Source: an uncultured Roseburia sp.
GTDB taxonomy: Bacteria > Bacillota > Clostridia > Lachnospirales > Lachnospiraceae
Length of the DNA: 32,474 nucleotides
Assembly: GCA_900539115.1 (NCBI GenBank)
Contig: UQAQ01000036.1
Span: forward strand, 1 to 32,474
Reading direction: 5' to 3'
Part shown: positions 22,522-31,630 of the stretch, piece after piece
Layout: each line of letters starts with the position of its first letter
Position numbering within the stretch: position 1 is the first letter of the stretch
Made by a program: the position numbers and the translations under genes
Notes under the pieces: model-generated
What the model was told of the DNA's origin: nothing
What the model saw: the letters and a program-made list of their open reading frames with translations, nothing else
The model's database searches: none

Positions 22522-23508
22522 ATGGACATTGGAATAGATTTGGGAACAGCGAGTATCCTTGTATATGTAAAAGGAAAAGGTGTTGTTTTAAAAGAACCAA
22601 GTGTAGTGGCATTTGACCGAGACACAAATCGAATCAAAGCGATTGGAGAAGAAGCCAGACTGATGCTTGGTCGTACTCCGGGAAATATTGTAGCCGTACG
22701 TCCGCTTCGTCAGGGCGTTATTTCTGATTATACAGTAACAGAAAAAATGTTGAAATATTTCATCTCAAAAGCCGTTGGAAAACAGAGATTCCGCAAACCA
22801 CTCATCAGTATCTGTGTACCGAGCGGAGTTACGGAAGTTGAGAGAAAAGCCGTAGAAGATGCTGCTTTTCAGGCAGGCGCAAGAGATGTGAAGATCATTG
22901 AGGAGCCGATTGCCGCAGCCATTGGTGCGGGCATTGATATCGCGCGTCCTTGCGGAAATATGATCGTAGATATCGGTGGTGGTACATCGGATATTGCTGT
23001 CATTTCTTTGGGAGGTACCGTTGTAAGTACATCCATTAAGATTGCCGGCGATGATTTTGATGACGCGATCGTTCGCTATATGAGAAAGAAACACAATCTG
23101 CTGATCGGAGAAAGAACCGCAGAGGATATTAAGATCCGTATCGGTTCTGCATATCCGCGGCCGGAAGTCGAGACCGTCGATGTACGTGGACGAAATCTGG
23201 TAACCGGTCTGCCAAAGACGATTACGGTTACCTCCAAAGAGACAGAGGAAGCACTTCACGATACGACACTTCAGATCGTGGATGCCGTTCACAGTGTATT
23301 GGAGAAGACACCGCCGGAACTGGCAGCAGATATCGCAGATCGAGGAATTGTCCTGACCGGAGGCGGAAGTCTTTTGTATGGTCTGGAAGAATTGATCGAG
23401 AGCAAGACCGGAATCACGACGATGACGGCCGAAGAACCGATGACGGCAGTTGCTATCGGAACAGGTAAGTATGTAGAGTTTTTGAGTGGAACATCCGGAG
23501 AGAAATAG
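22522..23508 (+). CDS. mbl: MreB/Mbl-type actin-like cell shape protein
   Basis: This 328-residue bacterial actin has MDIGIDLGTASILVYVKG (phosphate 1), VDIGGGTSDIAVISLGG (phosphate 2) and LTGGGSLLYGLEEL (adenosine) motifs. It forms membrane-associated filaments that guide lateral cell wall synthesis. I prefer Mbl over MreB because the two flagellar rod genes follow directly, as in B. subtilis mbl-flhO-flhP. AGGAGA precedes the ATG. The stop at 23506-23508 abuts the AGGAGG site of the next gene. Confidence 0.92.
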   Translation: MDIGIDLGTASILVYVKGKGVVLKEPSVVAFDRDTNRIKAIGEEARLMLGRTPGNIVAVRPLRQGVISDYTVTEKMLKYFISKAVGKQRFRKPLISICVPSGVTEVERKAVEDAAFQAGARDVKIIEEPIAAAIGAGIDIARPCGNMIVDIGGGTSDIAVISLGGTVVSTSIKIAGDDFDDAIVRYMRKKHNLLIGERTAEDIKIRIGSAYPRPEVETVDVRGRNLVTGLPKTITVTSKETEEALHDTTLQIVDAVHSVLEKTPPELAADIADRGIVLTGGGSLLYGLEELIESKTGITTMTAEEPMTAVAIGTGKYVEFLSGTSGEK

Positions 23509-23518
23509 GAGGAAGCCT

Positions 23519-24295
23519 ATGTTACGAGGTCTTTATACGGGTTGGACAGGGATGGTCAACGAGCAAAAACGATTGGACGTAATATCAAATAATCTGGCAA
23601 ATGCAGACACTCTCGGCTATAAGCAGGAGAGTGTGAGCAGCCAGTCATTTGATAAATTGCTGACAATCAAAATACGAGATGGATCTCAAGCATATCACAA
23701 CCAGGCGATCGGGACGATGAGCCTGGGGGTAAAAGTTGGTGAAGTATATACGGATTATTCGCAGGGGTCGATCCGCGGAACGAGTTCGCCATTGGATCTG
23801 GCATTGAGCGGCAGTGGATTTTTTACGATTACGACGACAAATGCCAAAGGAGAAACGGTAACAAGATACACCAGAGATGGAAGTTTTCAGCTGACCAAGG
23901 ACGGATATCTTGTGGATTCGCAGGGAAACCGCGTACAGGGAAGCGGTGGAGATATCCAGATCGATCCGAATGCCAAAGATATCACGATTGATAACAGCGG
24001 CCGAATTACCGTGGATGGCGAAGTAAAAGACACATTGAAGATTGTTGATTTTGAAGATTATGATTACATATTGAAAACAGGCGATAATCTTTACCGTGTC
24101 GTAGACGGAGCGACCGAAACGACCTCCAATGCTTCGGTTCTGCAGGGATATACAGAACAATCCAATGTTAATGTTGTGTCGGAAATGGTCGATATGATTA
24201 CTGTAACGAGAGCATACGAAGCGAACCAGAAAATGATCCGTTCGCAGGATTCGATGTTAGAAAAAGCGGTAAATCAGGTAGGACGACTGAGTTGA
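23519..24295 (+). CDS. flgF: Flagellar basal-body rod protein FlgF/FlhO type
   Basis: This 258-residue protein has the rod/hook N-terminal motif MLRGLYTGWTGMVNEQKRLD followed by VISNNLANADTLGYK, and the C-terminal family signature VVSEMVDMITVTRAYEANQK. It is exported through the flagellar type III system and forms part of the proximal rod. The ATG at 23519 follows AGGAGG at 23508-23513. FlgF rather than FlgG is assigned because a better FlgG follows; equivalent to FlhO of B. subtilis. Confidence 0.88.
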   Translation: MLRGLYTGWTGMVNEQKRLDVISNNLANADTLGYKQESVSSQSFDKLLTIKIRDGSQAYHNQAIGTMSLGVKVGEVYTDYSQGSIRGTSSPLDLALSGSGFFTITTTNAKGETVTRYTRDGSFQLTKDGYLVDSQGNRVQGSGGDIQIDPNAKDITIDNSGRITVDGEVKDTLKIVDFEDYDYILKTGDNLYRVVDGATETTSNASVLQGYTEQSNVNVVSEMVDMITVTRAYEANQKMIRSQDSMLEKAVNQVGRLS

Positions 24296-24313
24296 TGACA
24301 GGAGGATGAGCCT

Positions 24314-25123
24314 ATGATGCGTTCACTTTGGACTGCAGCATCCGGAATGGTTGCACAGCAGACAAACTTAGATACTATTTCGAATAACTTATCGAATATT
24401 AATACAACAGGATATAAGACCGAAGCGGTAAATTTTAAATCGCTTATTTATCAGACATTACAGCAGAAATCGTATGACAGCAAAGGAGAACCGAAACCGG
24501 TCAGTGCACAGGTAGGACTTGGTGTCCGTCCGGCTGCGATCGTGTCCAGTTTCACGCAGGGTGCTTTGTTAGAGTCCAGTGGAGCCTTTGATTATGCGAT
24601 CGAGGGCGAAGGATTTTTCATGGTTCGCCAAAATGACGGTACGATCGGATATACAAGAAATGGTAATTTCAACGTAGCTGTATCCGAGGATGGACTTGCG
24701 CTTGCCGATTCCAACGGAAATCCGGTGCTGGATGTCAATGGGGATCCGATTACATTTCCGGAGGGAACGGACTCTTCTAAATTATCCGTTGACCAGTTTG
24801 GAAACTTTATGTATCCGGACAATACGGGAAATGCCCAGTTGATGGGAATCCAGATCGGACTTGCGAATTTCCCAAACCCGGCAGGACTGGAAAGAAGTTC
24901 CGATACGATCATGAAAGAGTCGGAGGCTTCCGGCCAGCCGACGATCTATATGGCAAATCAGCTGAATTCGAAGATCGTGTCCGGCTATTTGGAAGGTTCC
25001 AATGTTCAGGCAGTAGATGAAATGGTAAATATGATTATCGCACAGCGTGCTTACGAGATGAACTCGAAAGCGATCACAGCATCCGATGAGATGCTGCAGC
25101 AGGCGAATAATCTTCGTTCTTGA
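24314..25123 (+). CDS. flgG: Flagellar distal rod protein FlgG
   Basis: This 269-residue protein matches FlgG closely: MMRSLWTAASGMVAQQTNLD, NNLSNINTTGYKTEAVNF and LIYQTLQQ at the N-terminus, and SNVQAVDEMVNMIIAQRAYE near the C-terminus. FlgG builds the distal rod that crosses the cell wall. AGGAGG lies upstream; either of two consecutive ATG codons could be used. It corresponds to flhP of B. subtilis. Confidence 0.93.
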   Translation: MMRSLWTAASGMVAQQTNLDTISNNLSNINTTGYKTEAVNFKSLIYQTLQQKSYDSKGEPKPVSAQVGLGVRPAAIVSSFTQGALLESSGAFDYAIEGEGFFMVRQNDGTIGYTRNGNFNVAVSEDGLALADSNGNPVLDVNGDPITFPEGTDSSKLSVDQFGNFMYPDNTGNAQLMGIQIGLANFPNPAGLERSSDTIMKESEASGQPTIYMANQLNSKIVSGYLEGSNVQAVDEMVNMIIAQRAYEMNSKAITASDEMLQQANNLRS

Positions 25124-25144
25124 TAGAAAGTAAGGAGGGATTTG

Positions 25145-25540
25145 ATGTCATTATCGGTAAATGATCTGTATAACAGCCTTGGAAGCACATCGACATTGTC
25201 CAGTGCGGCTTTGAAAAGCACCGCGTCGGCAGATCAGCTGACAAGCCAGATCAAAGACGCAGGCACCGATGACGAAATGATGTCAGCCTGTGAAAATTTC
25301 GAAGCCTATCTGTTACAGAAAATGTTTGAAAATATGGAAGAATCTGCCAAACTCTTTAGCGATGATGACGAAGAGGGAAATGAGTACACCGATATGTTCG
25401 GTGACCGGATGTATCAGTCGATGGCAGAGACGATGGTTTCCAGCGGCCAGGGACTTGGCATCGCACAGATGCTGTACGAGTCAATGGCAAGAAATTCCGG
25501 CATTTCTACTTCGACAGAAACGACGGCAAAAACGGAATAA
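25145..25540 (+). CDS. FlgJ N-terminal-type rod-binding protein
   Basis: This 131-residue protein corresponds to the rod-binding (FlgJ N-terminal) domain alone: ACENFEAYLLQKMFENMEES, then YTDMFGDRMYQSMAETMVSS and GLGIAQMLYESM. It lacks the muramidase domain of enterobacterial FlgJ, so it serves as a rod cap or chaperone only. The ATG at 25145 is used because AAGGAGGG lies upstream; a TTG one codon before is less likely. Last flagellar gene of this cluster. Confidence 0.9.
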   Translation: MSLSVNDLYNSLGSTSTLSSAALKSTASADQLTSQIKDAGTDDEMMSACENFEAYLLQKMFENMEESAKLFSDDDEEGNEYTDMFGDRMYQSMAETMVSSGQGLGIAQMLYESMARNSGISTSTETTAKTE

Positions 25541-25560
25541 ATATAAAATAACGAGAAAAG

Positions 25561-25592
25561 AGCGCCCATTGCATCCTGGCAAGGGGCGCTTT
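25561..25592 (+). terminator. Hairpin ending the flagellar rod gene cluster
   Basis: AGCGCCC (25561-25567) pairs with GGGCGCT (25584-25590), followed by TTTGTC. The T-run is short, so termination may be partial, which would allow some transcription into recD2. Confidence 0.6.
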
Positions 25593-25616
25593 GTCAACGT
25601 ATACAGGAGAGAGACG

Positions 25617-27860
25617 ATGGAAGAGAAAAAAGGATATGTGGAGCATATCATTTATCGCAATCAGGAAAATGGATATACCGTATTTGAATTTGTCTCGCAG
25701 GAAGAGGGAGAAGAATATCTGGATACGTGTGTCGGAACATTTCCGTTCATCAACGAAGGGGAGTATCTTACACTGTATGGTGATGTGGTGACGCATCCGA
25801 CGTATCATGAACAGTTCAAAGTACAGAAAAGTGAGAGCCGTTCGCCGGATGACGCGTTGTCGATGCAGAGATATCTGGCATCCGGTGCGATCAAAGGGAT
25901 CGGAGGTGGACTTGCCAAGCGGATCGTAGACAAATTCGGGGATGAAACATTTGATATCATTGAAAAAGAGCCGGAGCGGCTCAGCGAGGTAAAGGGAATC
26001 AGTGAGAAAAAGGCGATGGATATTGCGGAGCAGTTTGAGGAAAAACGTGAAATGCGCAATGCCCTTCTCTTTTTGCAGCAATACGGCATCAGCAACCAGC
26101 TCGCTGTAAAAATATACAAAACGTATAAAGAAGATCTGTATGGGATTGTAAAAACAAATCCTTACCGGCTGGCAGAAGACATCCGGGGCGTGGGATTCCG
26201 GATCGCTGACAATATTGCGATGAAATCCGGGCTTGACCGAAATTCCGATTTTCGTATCCGCGCAGGCATCCTTTATGTGTTGACACTGGCGACGGCGTCC
26301 GGGCATATTTATCTGCCGAATGAGGAATTGTATCGCCACTGCATCGAGTTTTTGGGTGTGAGTGTCGAACAGCTGATGCATGTGCAGGAAGAGATGGAAT
26401 ACGACAAAAGCCTTATGCGGGATGGCGAAAAGGTCTATCTGCCATCTTTGTATTATGGCGAAATGAACTGCGCGCGGATGCTTCTGGACATCGGAAGTGT
26501 GTCGCATAAATCGGGAATTGATGAAGAACGGATATTGGAGGAACTGCAGCGGAAATCCGACATTCATTTGGATGACAGACAGCGGCTGGCGGTATTTGAA
26601 TCTTTAAAAAACGGACTCCTTGTAATCACCGGAGGACCGGGAACCGGAAAGACGACCACGATCAATATGATCATAAAACTTTTGGAAGAAGAGGGGCAGA
26701 GCATCCTTTTGGCGGCTCCGACCGGCCGTGCGGCAAAGCGGATGAGCGAGACGACCGGCCACGAGACACAGACGATCCACCGTATGCTCGGTTACAATGG
26801 GGCAGGCATGGATTCTGCGGATGGCGTGGAAGAACGTCGTGAGACGCCGGAGGCATTTGAACGCAACGAATGGAATCCGCTTGAAACGGACGTAATTATT
26901 ATTGACGAGATGTCCATGGTCGACATTTATCTGTTTACCAGTCTGCTTAAGGCCATTTCCGTTGGAACGCGGCTAATCCTTGTCGGGGATGTAAACCAGC
27001 TTCCAAGCGTCGGGCCGGGAAATGTACTTCGCGACATCATTCAGTCGGAATGCTGTCCGGTGGTGAAATTGGAGCGAATTTTCCGCCAGGCGGCAAAGAG
27101 TGATATCGTCGTCAATGCCCATAAAATCAATAAAGGGGAATCAATTACACTGGATAATAAAAGCCGTGATTTTTTCTGCATGGAACGCGAGGATGAGCAT
27201 GGTGTGCTGCAGATGATGCTTTGGCTTGTGCGGGATAAGATGCCAAAATACACGGACTGTACGCCGTTTGATGTGCAGGTGCTTACCCCGATGAAAAAAG
27301 GGGAACTTGGCGTGATCCGCTGTAACCAGATCTTGCAGCGGTATCTGAATCCGGAATCGTCGGGAAAACCGGAAATGACGGTGCATGATACCATTTTCCG
27401 CCAGGGCGACAAAGTCATGCAGATCAAAAATAATTACCAGATGCCATGGAAAATATTGGGATATCACGGTGTGGTGATCGAGGAAGGAACCGGCGTATTT
27501 AACGGCGACTGTGGAATCATCGAGGAAATTGACCTTTACAACAAAGAAGTGAAAGTGGTCTTTGATGAAGAAAAACATGTCACGTATACGACCGGCGATA
27601 TGGAAGAATTGGAACTTGCTTATGCGATCACCATTCACAAATCGCAGGGAAGCGAATATCCGGCGGTTGTAATCCCATTGTTTCACGGCCCGAGGGTGCT
27701 CTTTAACCGGAATCTCCTTTATACAGCGGTTACCAGAGGAAAACAATGTGTTACGATCGTGGGACGCAAAAAGACAGTTCTTGATATGATTCACAATGAA
27801 TCGGAACAAAAAAGATATTCTACATTGCAAATTCGGCTAAAGGAATTGCAAAATGAGTAG
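25617..27860 (+). CDS. recD2: RecD2-type ATP-dependent DNA helicase
   Basis: This 747-residue protein is a RecD-like superfamily 1B 5'-3' helicase. It has an N-terminal OB-like region, helix-hairpin-helix repeats (KGIGGGLAKRIVDKFG at about 90-105 and VKGISEKKAMDI), Walker A GGPGTGKTTTINMI at about 340, Walker B VIIIDEMSMVD, and the C-terminal AITIHKSQGSEYPAVV and YTAVTRGK motifs. RecD2 works in DNA repair and replication-fork maintenance without RecBC. The start at 25617 is supported by AGGAGAG and the family N-terminus; the open frame upstream overlaps the flagellar gene and is not used. Confidence 0.94.
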   Translation: MEEKKGYVEHIIYRNQENGYTVFEFVSQEEGEEYLDTCVGTFPFINEGEYLTLYGDVVTHPTYHEQFKVQKSESRSPDDALSMQRYLASGAIKGIGGGLAKRIVDKFGDETFDIIEKEPERLSEVKGISEKKAMDIAEQFEEKREMRNALLFLQQYGISNQLAVKIYKTYKEDLYGIVKTNPYRLAEDIRGVGFRIADNIAMKSGLDRNSDFRIRAGILYVLTLATASGHIYLPNEELYRHCIEFLGVSVEQLMHVQEEMEYDKSLMRDGEKVYLPSLYYGEMNCARMLLDIGSVSHKSGIDEERILEELQRKSDIHLDDRQRLAVFESLKNGLLVITGGPGTGKTTTINMIIKLLEEEGQSILLAAPTGRAAKRMSETTGHETQTIHRMLGYNGAGMDSADGVEERRETPEAFERNEWNPLETDVIIIDEMSMVDIYLFTSLLKAISVGTRLILVGDVNQLPSVGPGNVLRDIIQSECCPVVKLERIFRQAAKSDIVVNAHKINKGESITLDNKSRDFFCMEREDEHGVLQMMLWLVRDKMPKYTDCTPFDVQVLTPMKKGELGVIRCNQILQRYLNPESSGKPEMTVHDTIFRQGDKVMQIKNNYQMPWKILGYHGVVIEEGTGVFNGDCGIIEEIDLYNKEVKVVFDEEKHVTYTTGDMEELELAYAITIHKSQGSEYPAVVIPLFHGPRVLFNRNLLYTAVTRGKQCVTIVGRKKTVLDMIHNESEQKRYSTLQIRLKELQNE

Positions 27861-27909
27861 TTTTTTGATAAAATAAAATTGGATATGTGTAGTATGGGAA
27901 AGGAAATGC

Positions 27910-28614
27910 ATGAAAGATTTTTTGATGACTCTTGTATTCCCCCACAAATGCGCGGCGTGTGGAAAAACAATGCCCGGAAAACGCACGGAAATGTTGTGCG
28001 AAACGTGTGACAGGCAGCTTCATGCAATCACGGAGCCACGCTGCAAAAGGTGTTCCAAACCAGTCGATGATCTGACGCAGGAACTTTGTGAAGACTGTGC
28101 AAAAAGAGAGTTTATCGTATCGGGCGGAAAGGCATTGTACCGCTATGATGAGCGGATGCAGCAGGTCATCCGCCAATTCAAATACGAAGGCTGTTTTGAA
28201 ATTGGAGATTTTTTTGCAGAGCGCATGGCGCAGGCATTTGGTGATTGGATTCGAAGGGAAAAATTGGAAATGATCATGCCGGTTCCTGTACATAAAAAAC
28301 GGCTTCGTTTTCGAGGATTTAATCAGGCGGAGATTCTTGCGGAAAAACTGGGAGAGTGCCTGGATATTCCGGTGCGGACGCAAGTGCTTGTCCGGACCGA
28401 GGATACGAAACCACAGAAAACACTCGATGTGCATAAGCGCATAGCGAACTTGCAAAAAGGGTTTGCGGTGACGAGACCGGTGGAAGGAAGACGGCTTCTT
28501 CTTGTCGATGACATTTATACGACTGGGGCGACGCTGGAAGCCTGTGGAAATGTGTTAAAAAGAGCTGGCGCAGAGAAAATCTGTTTTGTCAGTTTGTGTA
28601 TTGGAACAGCATAA
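27910..28614 (+). CDS. comFC: ComFC-like phosphoribosyltransferase family protein
   Basis: This 234-residue protein has two N-terminal zinc-finger-like cysteine pairs (CAACGK..CETC and CKRC..CEDC) and a phosphoribosyltransferase domain with PVPVHKKRLRFRGFNQAEIL and the PRPP motif LLLVDDIYTTGATL. ComFC is needed for natural transformation in B. subtilis; broad conservation outside competent species suggests a wider nucleic-acid role. It is followed by the yvyF-like gene, as in B. subtilis. No comFA or comFB is present here. Confidence 0.92.
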   Translation: MKDFLMTLVFPHKCAACGKTMPGKRTEMLCETCDRQLHAITEPRCKRCSKPVDDLTQELCEDCAKREFIVSGGKALYRYDERMQQVIRQFKYEGCFEIGDFFAERMAQAFGDWIRREKLEMIMPVPVHKKRLRFRGFNQAEILAEKLGECLDIPVRTQVLVRTEDTKPQKTLDVHKRIANLQKGFAVTRPVEGRRLLLVDDIYTTGATLEACGNVLKRAGAEKICFVSLCIGTA

Positions 28615-28664
28615 TAAGCGATGCAAATGTGTCCCTCAGTGGATGCGTGGAAATGGAGGACATT

Positions 28665-29072
28665 ATGGACGTAACAACTTGTTCAAGATGCGGAAAATTA
28701 TTTAATCATATCAGTGGACCGAGAATCTGCCCGGTTTGTCTGAAAGAATTTGATGACAAATTTCCGGAAGTGAAAAAATATGTATATGAACATCCACACA
28801 CAGGAATTGCCGAATTGTCGGAGGCTATGAATATTCCGGCAAAACAGATCAAACGCTGGATCCGCGAAGAACGGCTCAGTTTTGCAGATGATTCGCCGGT
28901 TGGAATTGAGTGTGAGGGATGTGGCACGATGATCAAGACCGGACGATACTGCCCGGTGTGCAAGGAAAAATTTGCCAAGGGATTCGGAGATGCGGCAGGG
29001 CTGAACCGCAAGCCGGTTTCCGCACCGCCAAGGCGCAAAGACGGAGAAAGCAAGATGCGCTTTTTGGACTAA
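28665..29072 (+). CDS. YvyF-like flagellar-region zinc-ribbon/HTH protein
   Basis: This 135-residue protein has N-terminal CSRCGKLF..CPVC, then a helix-turn-helix-like KYVYEHPHTGIAELSEAMNI with KQIKRWIREERLSF, and a second CEGCG..CPVC ribbon. That is the pattern of the flagellar-operon protein family TIGR03826 (YvyF). In B. subtilis yvyF lies between comFC and flgM. A longer frame from 28596 exists, but ATGGAGG before ATG 28665 decides the start. Function unknown; a link to flagellar gene expression is inferred from synteny. The downstream flgM, flgN and flgK genes are not here. Confidence 0.85.
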   Translation: MDVTTCSRCGKLFNHISGPRICPVCLKEFDDKFPEVKKYVYEHPHTGIAELSEAMNIPAKQIKRWIREERLSFADDSPVGIECEGCGTMIKTGRYCPVCKEKFAKGFGDAAGLNRKPVSAPPRRKDGESKMRFLD

Positions 29073-29090
29073 CAGATTGGAGAAAAACAG

Positions 29091-30245
29091 ATGCAGAAAT
29101 ATGATTGTATTGTTGTCGGCTGTGGTTTTGCCGGCGCAGTAGCAGCCAGAGAACTGGCGGAAAAAAAAGGAAAAAAGGTATTGATCCTGGATGCCAGAGA
29201 TCATGTCGGTGGAAATTGCTATGATCTGCCGGATGAATATGGAATCCGTATCCACCAGTACGGACCACACATTTTCCATACAAACAGCAAAAGGGTCTAT
29301 GAGTACCTTTCCCGTTTTACCGAGTGGTTTCCTTTTGGACATGAAGTGGTGGGAAATGTATATGGAAAAGAACTGCCGATTCCATTTAACTTAAATACGC
29401 TTGCGATGGTTTTTGGAGAACGTGCACCAAAGATGGAAGAAAAATTGATTCAGAAATTTGGAGAGGGCGCGCGCGTGCCAATTCTTGAGTTGATGAATCA
29501 GGAAGATGCAGAGCTAAAGGAAATTGCAGAATATGTGTATGAAAATGTATTTTTGAAATATACTATGAAGCAATGGGGAAAGACACCAAAGGAGATCGAT
29601 CCTTCTGTGTCCGGACGAGTGCCGGTTCTTGTCAGCCATGACAACCGCTATTTTCAGGATACCTACCAGGGAATGCCGATACCGGGCTACACCGAATTGT
29701 TTGAAAAAATGCTCGATTTTCCGGGGATTGACATTCGCCTGAACTGCCAGGCAAAAGAGGTTCTGACGATACGGCCGGAAGCGGAAGACAAGGTTTTGTT
29801 TGAAGGCGAGCCATTTACGGGCCGGATTATTTTTACCGGAGCAATCGACGAGTTTTTCGATTTACGTTTTGGCAGACTTCCGTATCGTTCGCTTCATTTT
29901 GAATTTGAGCATTTGAAACAGCCGTTTTTTCAAAGCCACGGTGTAGTGAATTATACTGTGAGCGAGGATTTTACGCGTATTACGGAGTTCAAATATCTCA
30001 CTGACCAGAAAGAGGAACCGGAGACGACGATCATGCGCGAATATCCGATGCCATATGAGGCAAAGGACGGACAGATTCCTTACTATGCGATCAACAATAA
30101 AGAAAACGATGCGCTCTATGAGAAATATGTCTCGTATGTGAAAGAGGTTCCAAATTTCCATCTTTTGGGAAGACTGGCAGAGTACAAATACTACAATATT
30201 GATGCAATTGTCGAGCGTGCGCTTGACTTTGCGCAGGAAATTTAA
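29091..30245 (+). CDS. glf: UDP-galactopyranose mutase
   Basis: This 384-residue flavoenzyme converts UDP-galactopyranose to UDP-galactofuranose, the donor for Galf-containing surface glycans. The N-terminal FAD fold CIVVGCGFAGAVAARELA and DARDHVGGNCYDL, then HQYGPHIFHT, are diagnostic; FTGAIDEFF and RITEFKYLTDQ are the later substrate-binding stretches. GGAG lies upstream. It forms a pair with the glycosyltransferase 21 bases downstream. Confidence 0.95.
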   Translation: MQKYDCIVVGCGFAGAVAARELAEKKGKKVLILDARDHVGGNCYDLPDEYGIRIHQYGPHIFHTNSKRVYEYLSRFTEWFPFGHEVVGNVYGKELPIPFNLNTLAMVFGERAPKMEEKLIQKFGEGARVPILELMNQEDAELKEIAEYVYENVFLKYTMKQWGKTPKEIDPSVSGRVPVLVSHDNRYFQDTYQGMPIPGYTELFEKMLDFPGIDIRLNCQAKEVLTIRPEAEDKVLFEGEPFTGRIIFTGAIDEFFDLRFGRLPYRSLHFEFEHLKQPFFQSHGVVNYTVSEDFTRITEFKYLTDQKEEPETTIMREYPMPYEAKDGQIPYYAINNKENDALYEKYVSYVKEVPNFHLLGRLAEYKYYNIDAIVERALDFAQEI

Positions 30246-30266
30246 CTGATAATGGGAGAATGAATT

Positions 30267-31283
30267 ATGAAATTATTGACTGTAGCAATTCCCTGCTACA
30301 ATTCACAGGAATATATGAAACATGCCATCGAAAGTGCTTTGGTTGGTGGGGAAGACATAGAGATCCTGATCGTTGACGACGGATCCAAGGACGATACGGC
30401 GAAGATTGCCGATGAGTTTGAAGCACAATATCCGGGGATTATCCGTGCCATCCATCAGGAAAATGGTGGACACGGCGAGGCTGTCAATGCCGGCCTCCGC
30501 AATGCCAAAGGCCTTTATTACAAAGTCTTGGATTCCGATGACTGGCTGGACCGCGATGCGCTTCTGCGCGTGATGGATCAGCTGCGTCAGATGGTAAAAG
30601 AAGGAAATATGGTAGATATGTTCCTGGCAAATTATGTATATGAGAAGCCGAGTGAACATAAACACAAAGTGATCCGCTATGAAGGTGTATTTCCGGAAGA
30701 AGAAGCATTTGGCTGGAGTGATATCAAGCGCTTCAAGATCAGCCAGAATATCCTGATGCATTCTGTGATTTACCGCACACAGATGCTTCATGACTGTGGC
30801 CTGGAACTTCCGAAGCATACCTTTTATGTGGACAACATCTTTGTTTATGTACCACTTCCAAACGTAAAAACAATGTATTATATGGATGTCGATCTGTACC
30901 GATATTACATCGGCCGCGACGACCAATCTGTCAATGAAAAAGTGATGATTGGCCGCATCGACCAGCAGATCAAGGTAAACAAGATTATGATTGATGCTTA
31001 CGATCTCACGAAGATCCGTAATAAAAAACTCAAAGATTACATGGTGAAATATCTTGCCATGATGATGACCGTCAGTTCCATCTTCCTGATCAAAGAAGGT
31101 TCGGAAGAAAGCCTGACAAAGCGTGCTGAACTCTGGCACTATCTGAAAGCGAGCAGCAAGGGGACATTTCGTCTGGTCAATCATCAGGTTCTCAGCCGTC
31201 CGATGCAGATCCGCGGTAAAGCGGGCCGTAAGATGCTAGTGTGGGCGTATGCGATTTCGCGTAAGATTTATGGGTTTAATTAA
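30267..31283 (+). CDS. GT2 family glycosyltransferase
   Basis: This 338-residue GT-A fold enzyme begins LLTVAIPCYNSQEYMKHAIE, with the nucleotide-binding ILIVDDGSKDDT and the DxD-type LDSDDWLDRDAL at about 88-100. It has no membrane segment and is a cytoplasmic or peripheral enzyme. Pairing with glf makes a galactofuranosyl- or other surface-glycan transferase plausible, but the donor cannot be read from the sequence. GGGAG precedes the ATG. After it begins the repeat array. Confidence 0.9.
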   Translation: MKLLTVAIPCYNSQEYMKHAIESALVGGEDIEILIVDDGSKDDTAKIADEFEAQYPGIIRAIHQENGGHGEAVNAGLRNAKGLYYKVLDSDDWLDRDALLRVMDQLRQMVKEGNMVDMFLANYVYEKPSEHKHKVIRYEGVFPEEEAFGWSDIKRFKISQNILMHSVIYRTQMLHDCGLELPKHTFYVDNIFVYVPLPNVKTMYYMDVDLYRYYIGRDDQSVNEKVMIGRIDQQIKVNKIMIDAYDLTKIRNKKLKDYMVKYLAMMMTVSSIFLIKEGSEESLTKRAELWHYLKASSKGTFRLVNHQVLSRPMQIRGKAGRKMLVWAYAISRKIYGFN

Positions 31284-31302
31284 GGGGAAAAATTTGGGGC
31301 TG

Positions 31303-31552
31303 GTCATGCCGCAGGCTGAAAAGCAGGTTTAGGCATGACCGCCGTGAAGGCTTGTGTCATGCCGCAGGCTGAAAAGCAGGTTTAGGCATGACCGCTGTGA
31401 AGGCTTGGGTCATGCCTTAGGCTGAAAAGCGGGTTTAGGCATGACCGCCGTGAAGACTTGTGTCATGCCTCAGGCTGAAAAGCAGGTTTAGGCATGACCG
31501 CCGTGAAGATTTGGGTCATGCCACGAGGTTGAAAAACAGGTTTTGGCATGAC
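31303..31552. repeat. Five-copy 53-bp tandem repeat of hairpin units
   Basis: Units start at 31303, 31356, 31409, 31462 and 31515, exactly 53 bp apart. Each holds GTCATGCC and, 13-14 bases beyond an inner GCTGAAAAGC hairpin, GGCATGAC, giving an 8-bp stem with a GAAA tetraloop inside. In the fifth unit the inner pair GCT/AGC is GTT/AAC, changed on both sides so that pairing is kept. Linkers read CGCCGTGAAGGCTTGT or close variants. Period 53 is not a multiple of three, so the array does not encode a repeat protein. The 31284-31302 and 31553-31630 flanks hold nothing recognised apart from the next gene's ribosome binding site. Confidence 0.9.
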
Positions 31553-31630
31553 TGCTATCAAAATTCTAGTAACAAGATTCAATCGAATCAATAATTCCAT
31601 TAAGAAAACAAAATAAAGGGAGGATACCAG

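Noticed and set aside
26089..26286. Small reverse-strand ORFs inside recD2 and other core genes
   Set aside because: All are antisense or out-of-frame shadows of well-supported genes, without ribosome binding sites or recognisable motifs.
31303..31552. CRISPR array
   Set aside because: The units are tandem and almost identical throughout, with no variable spacers and no cas genes nearby.
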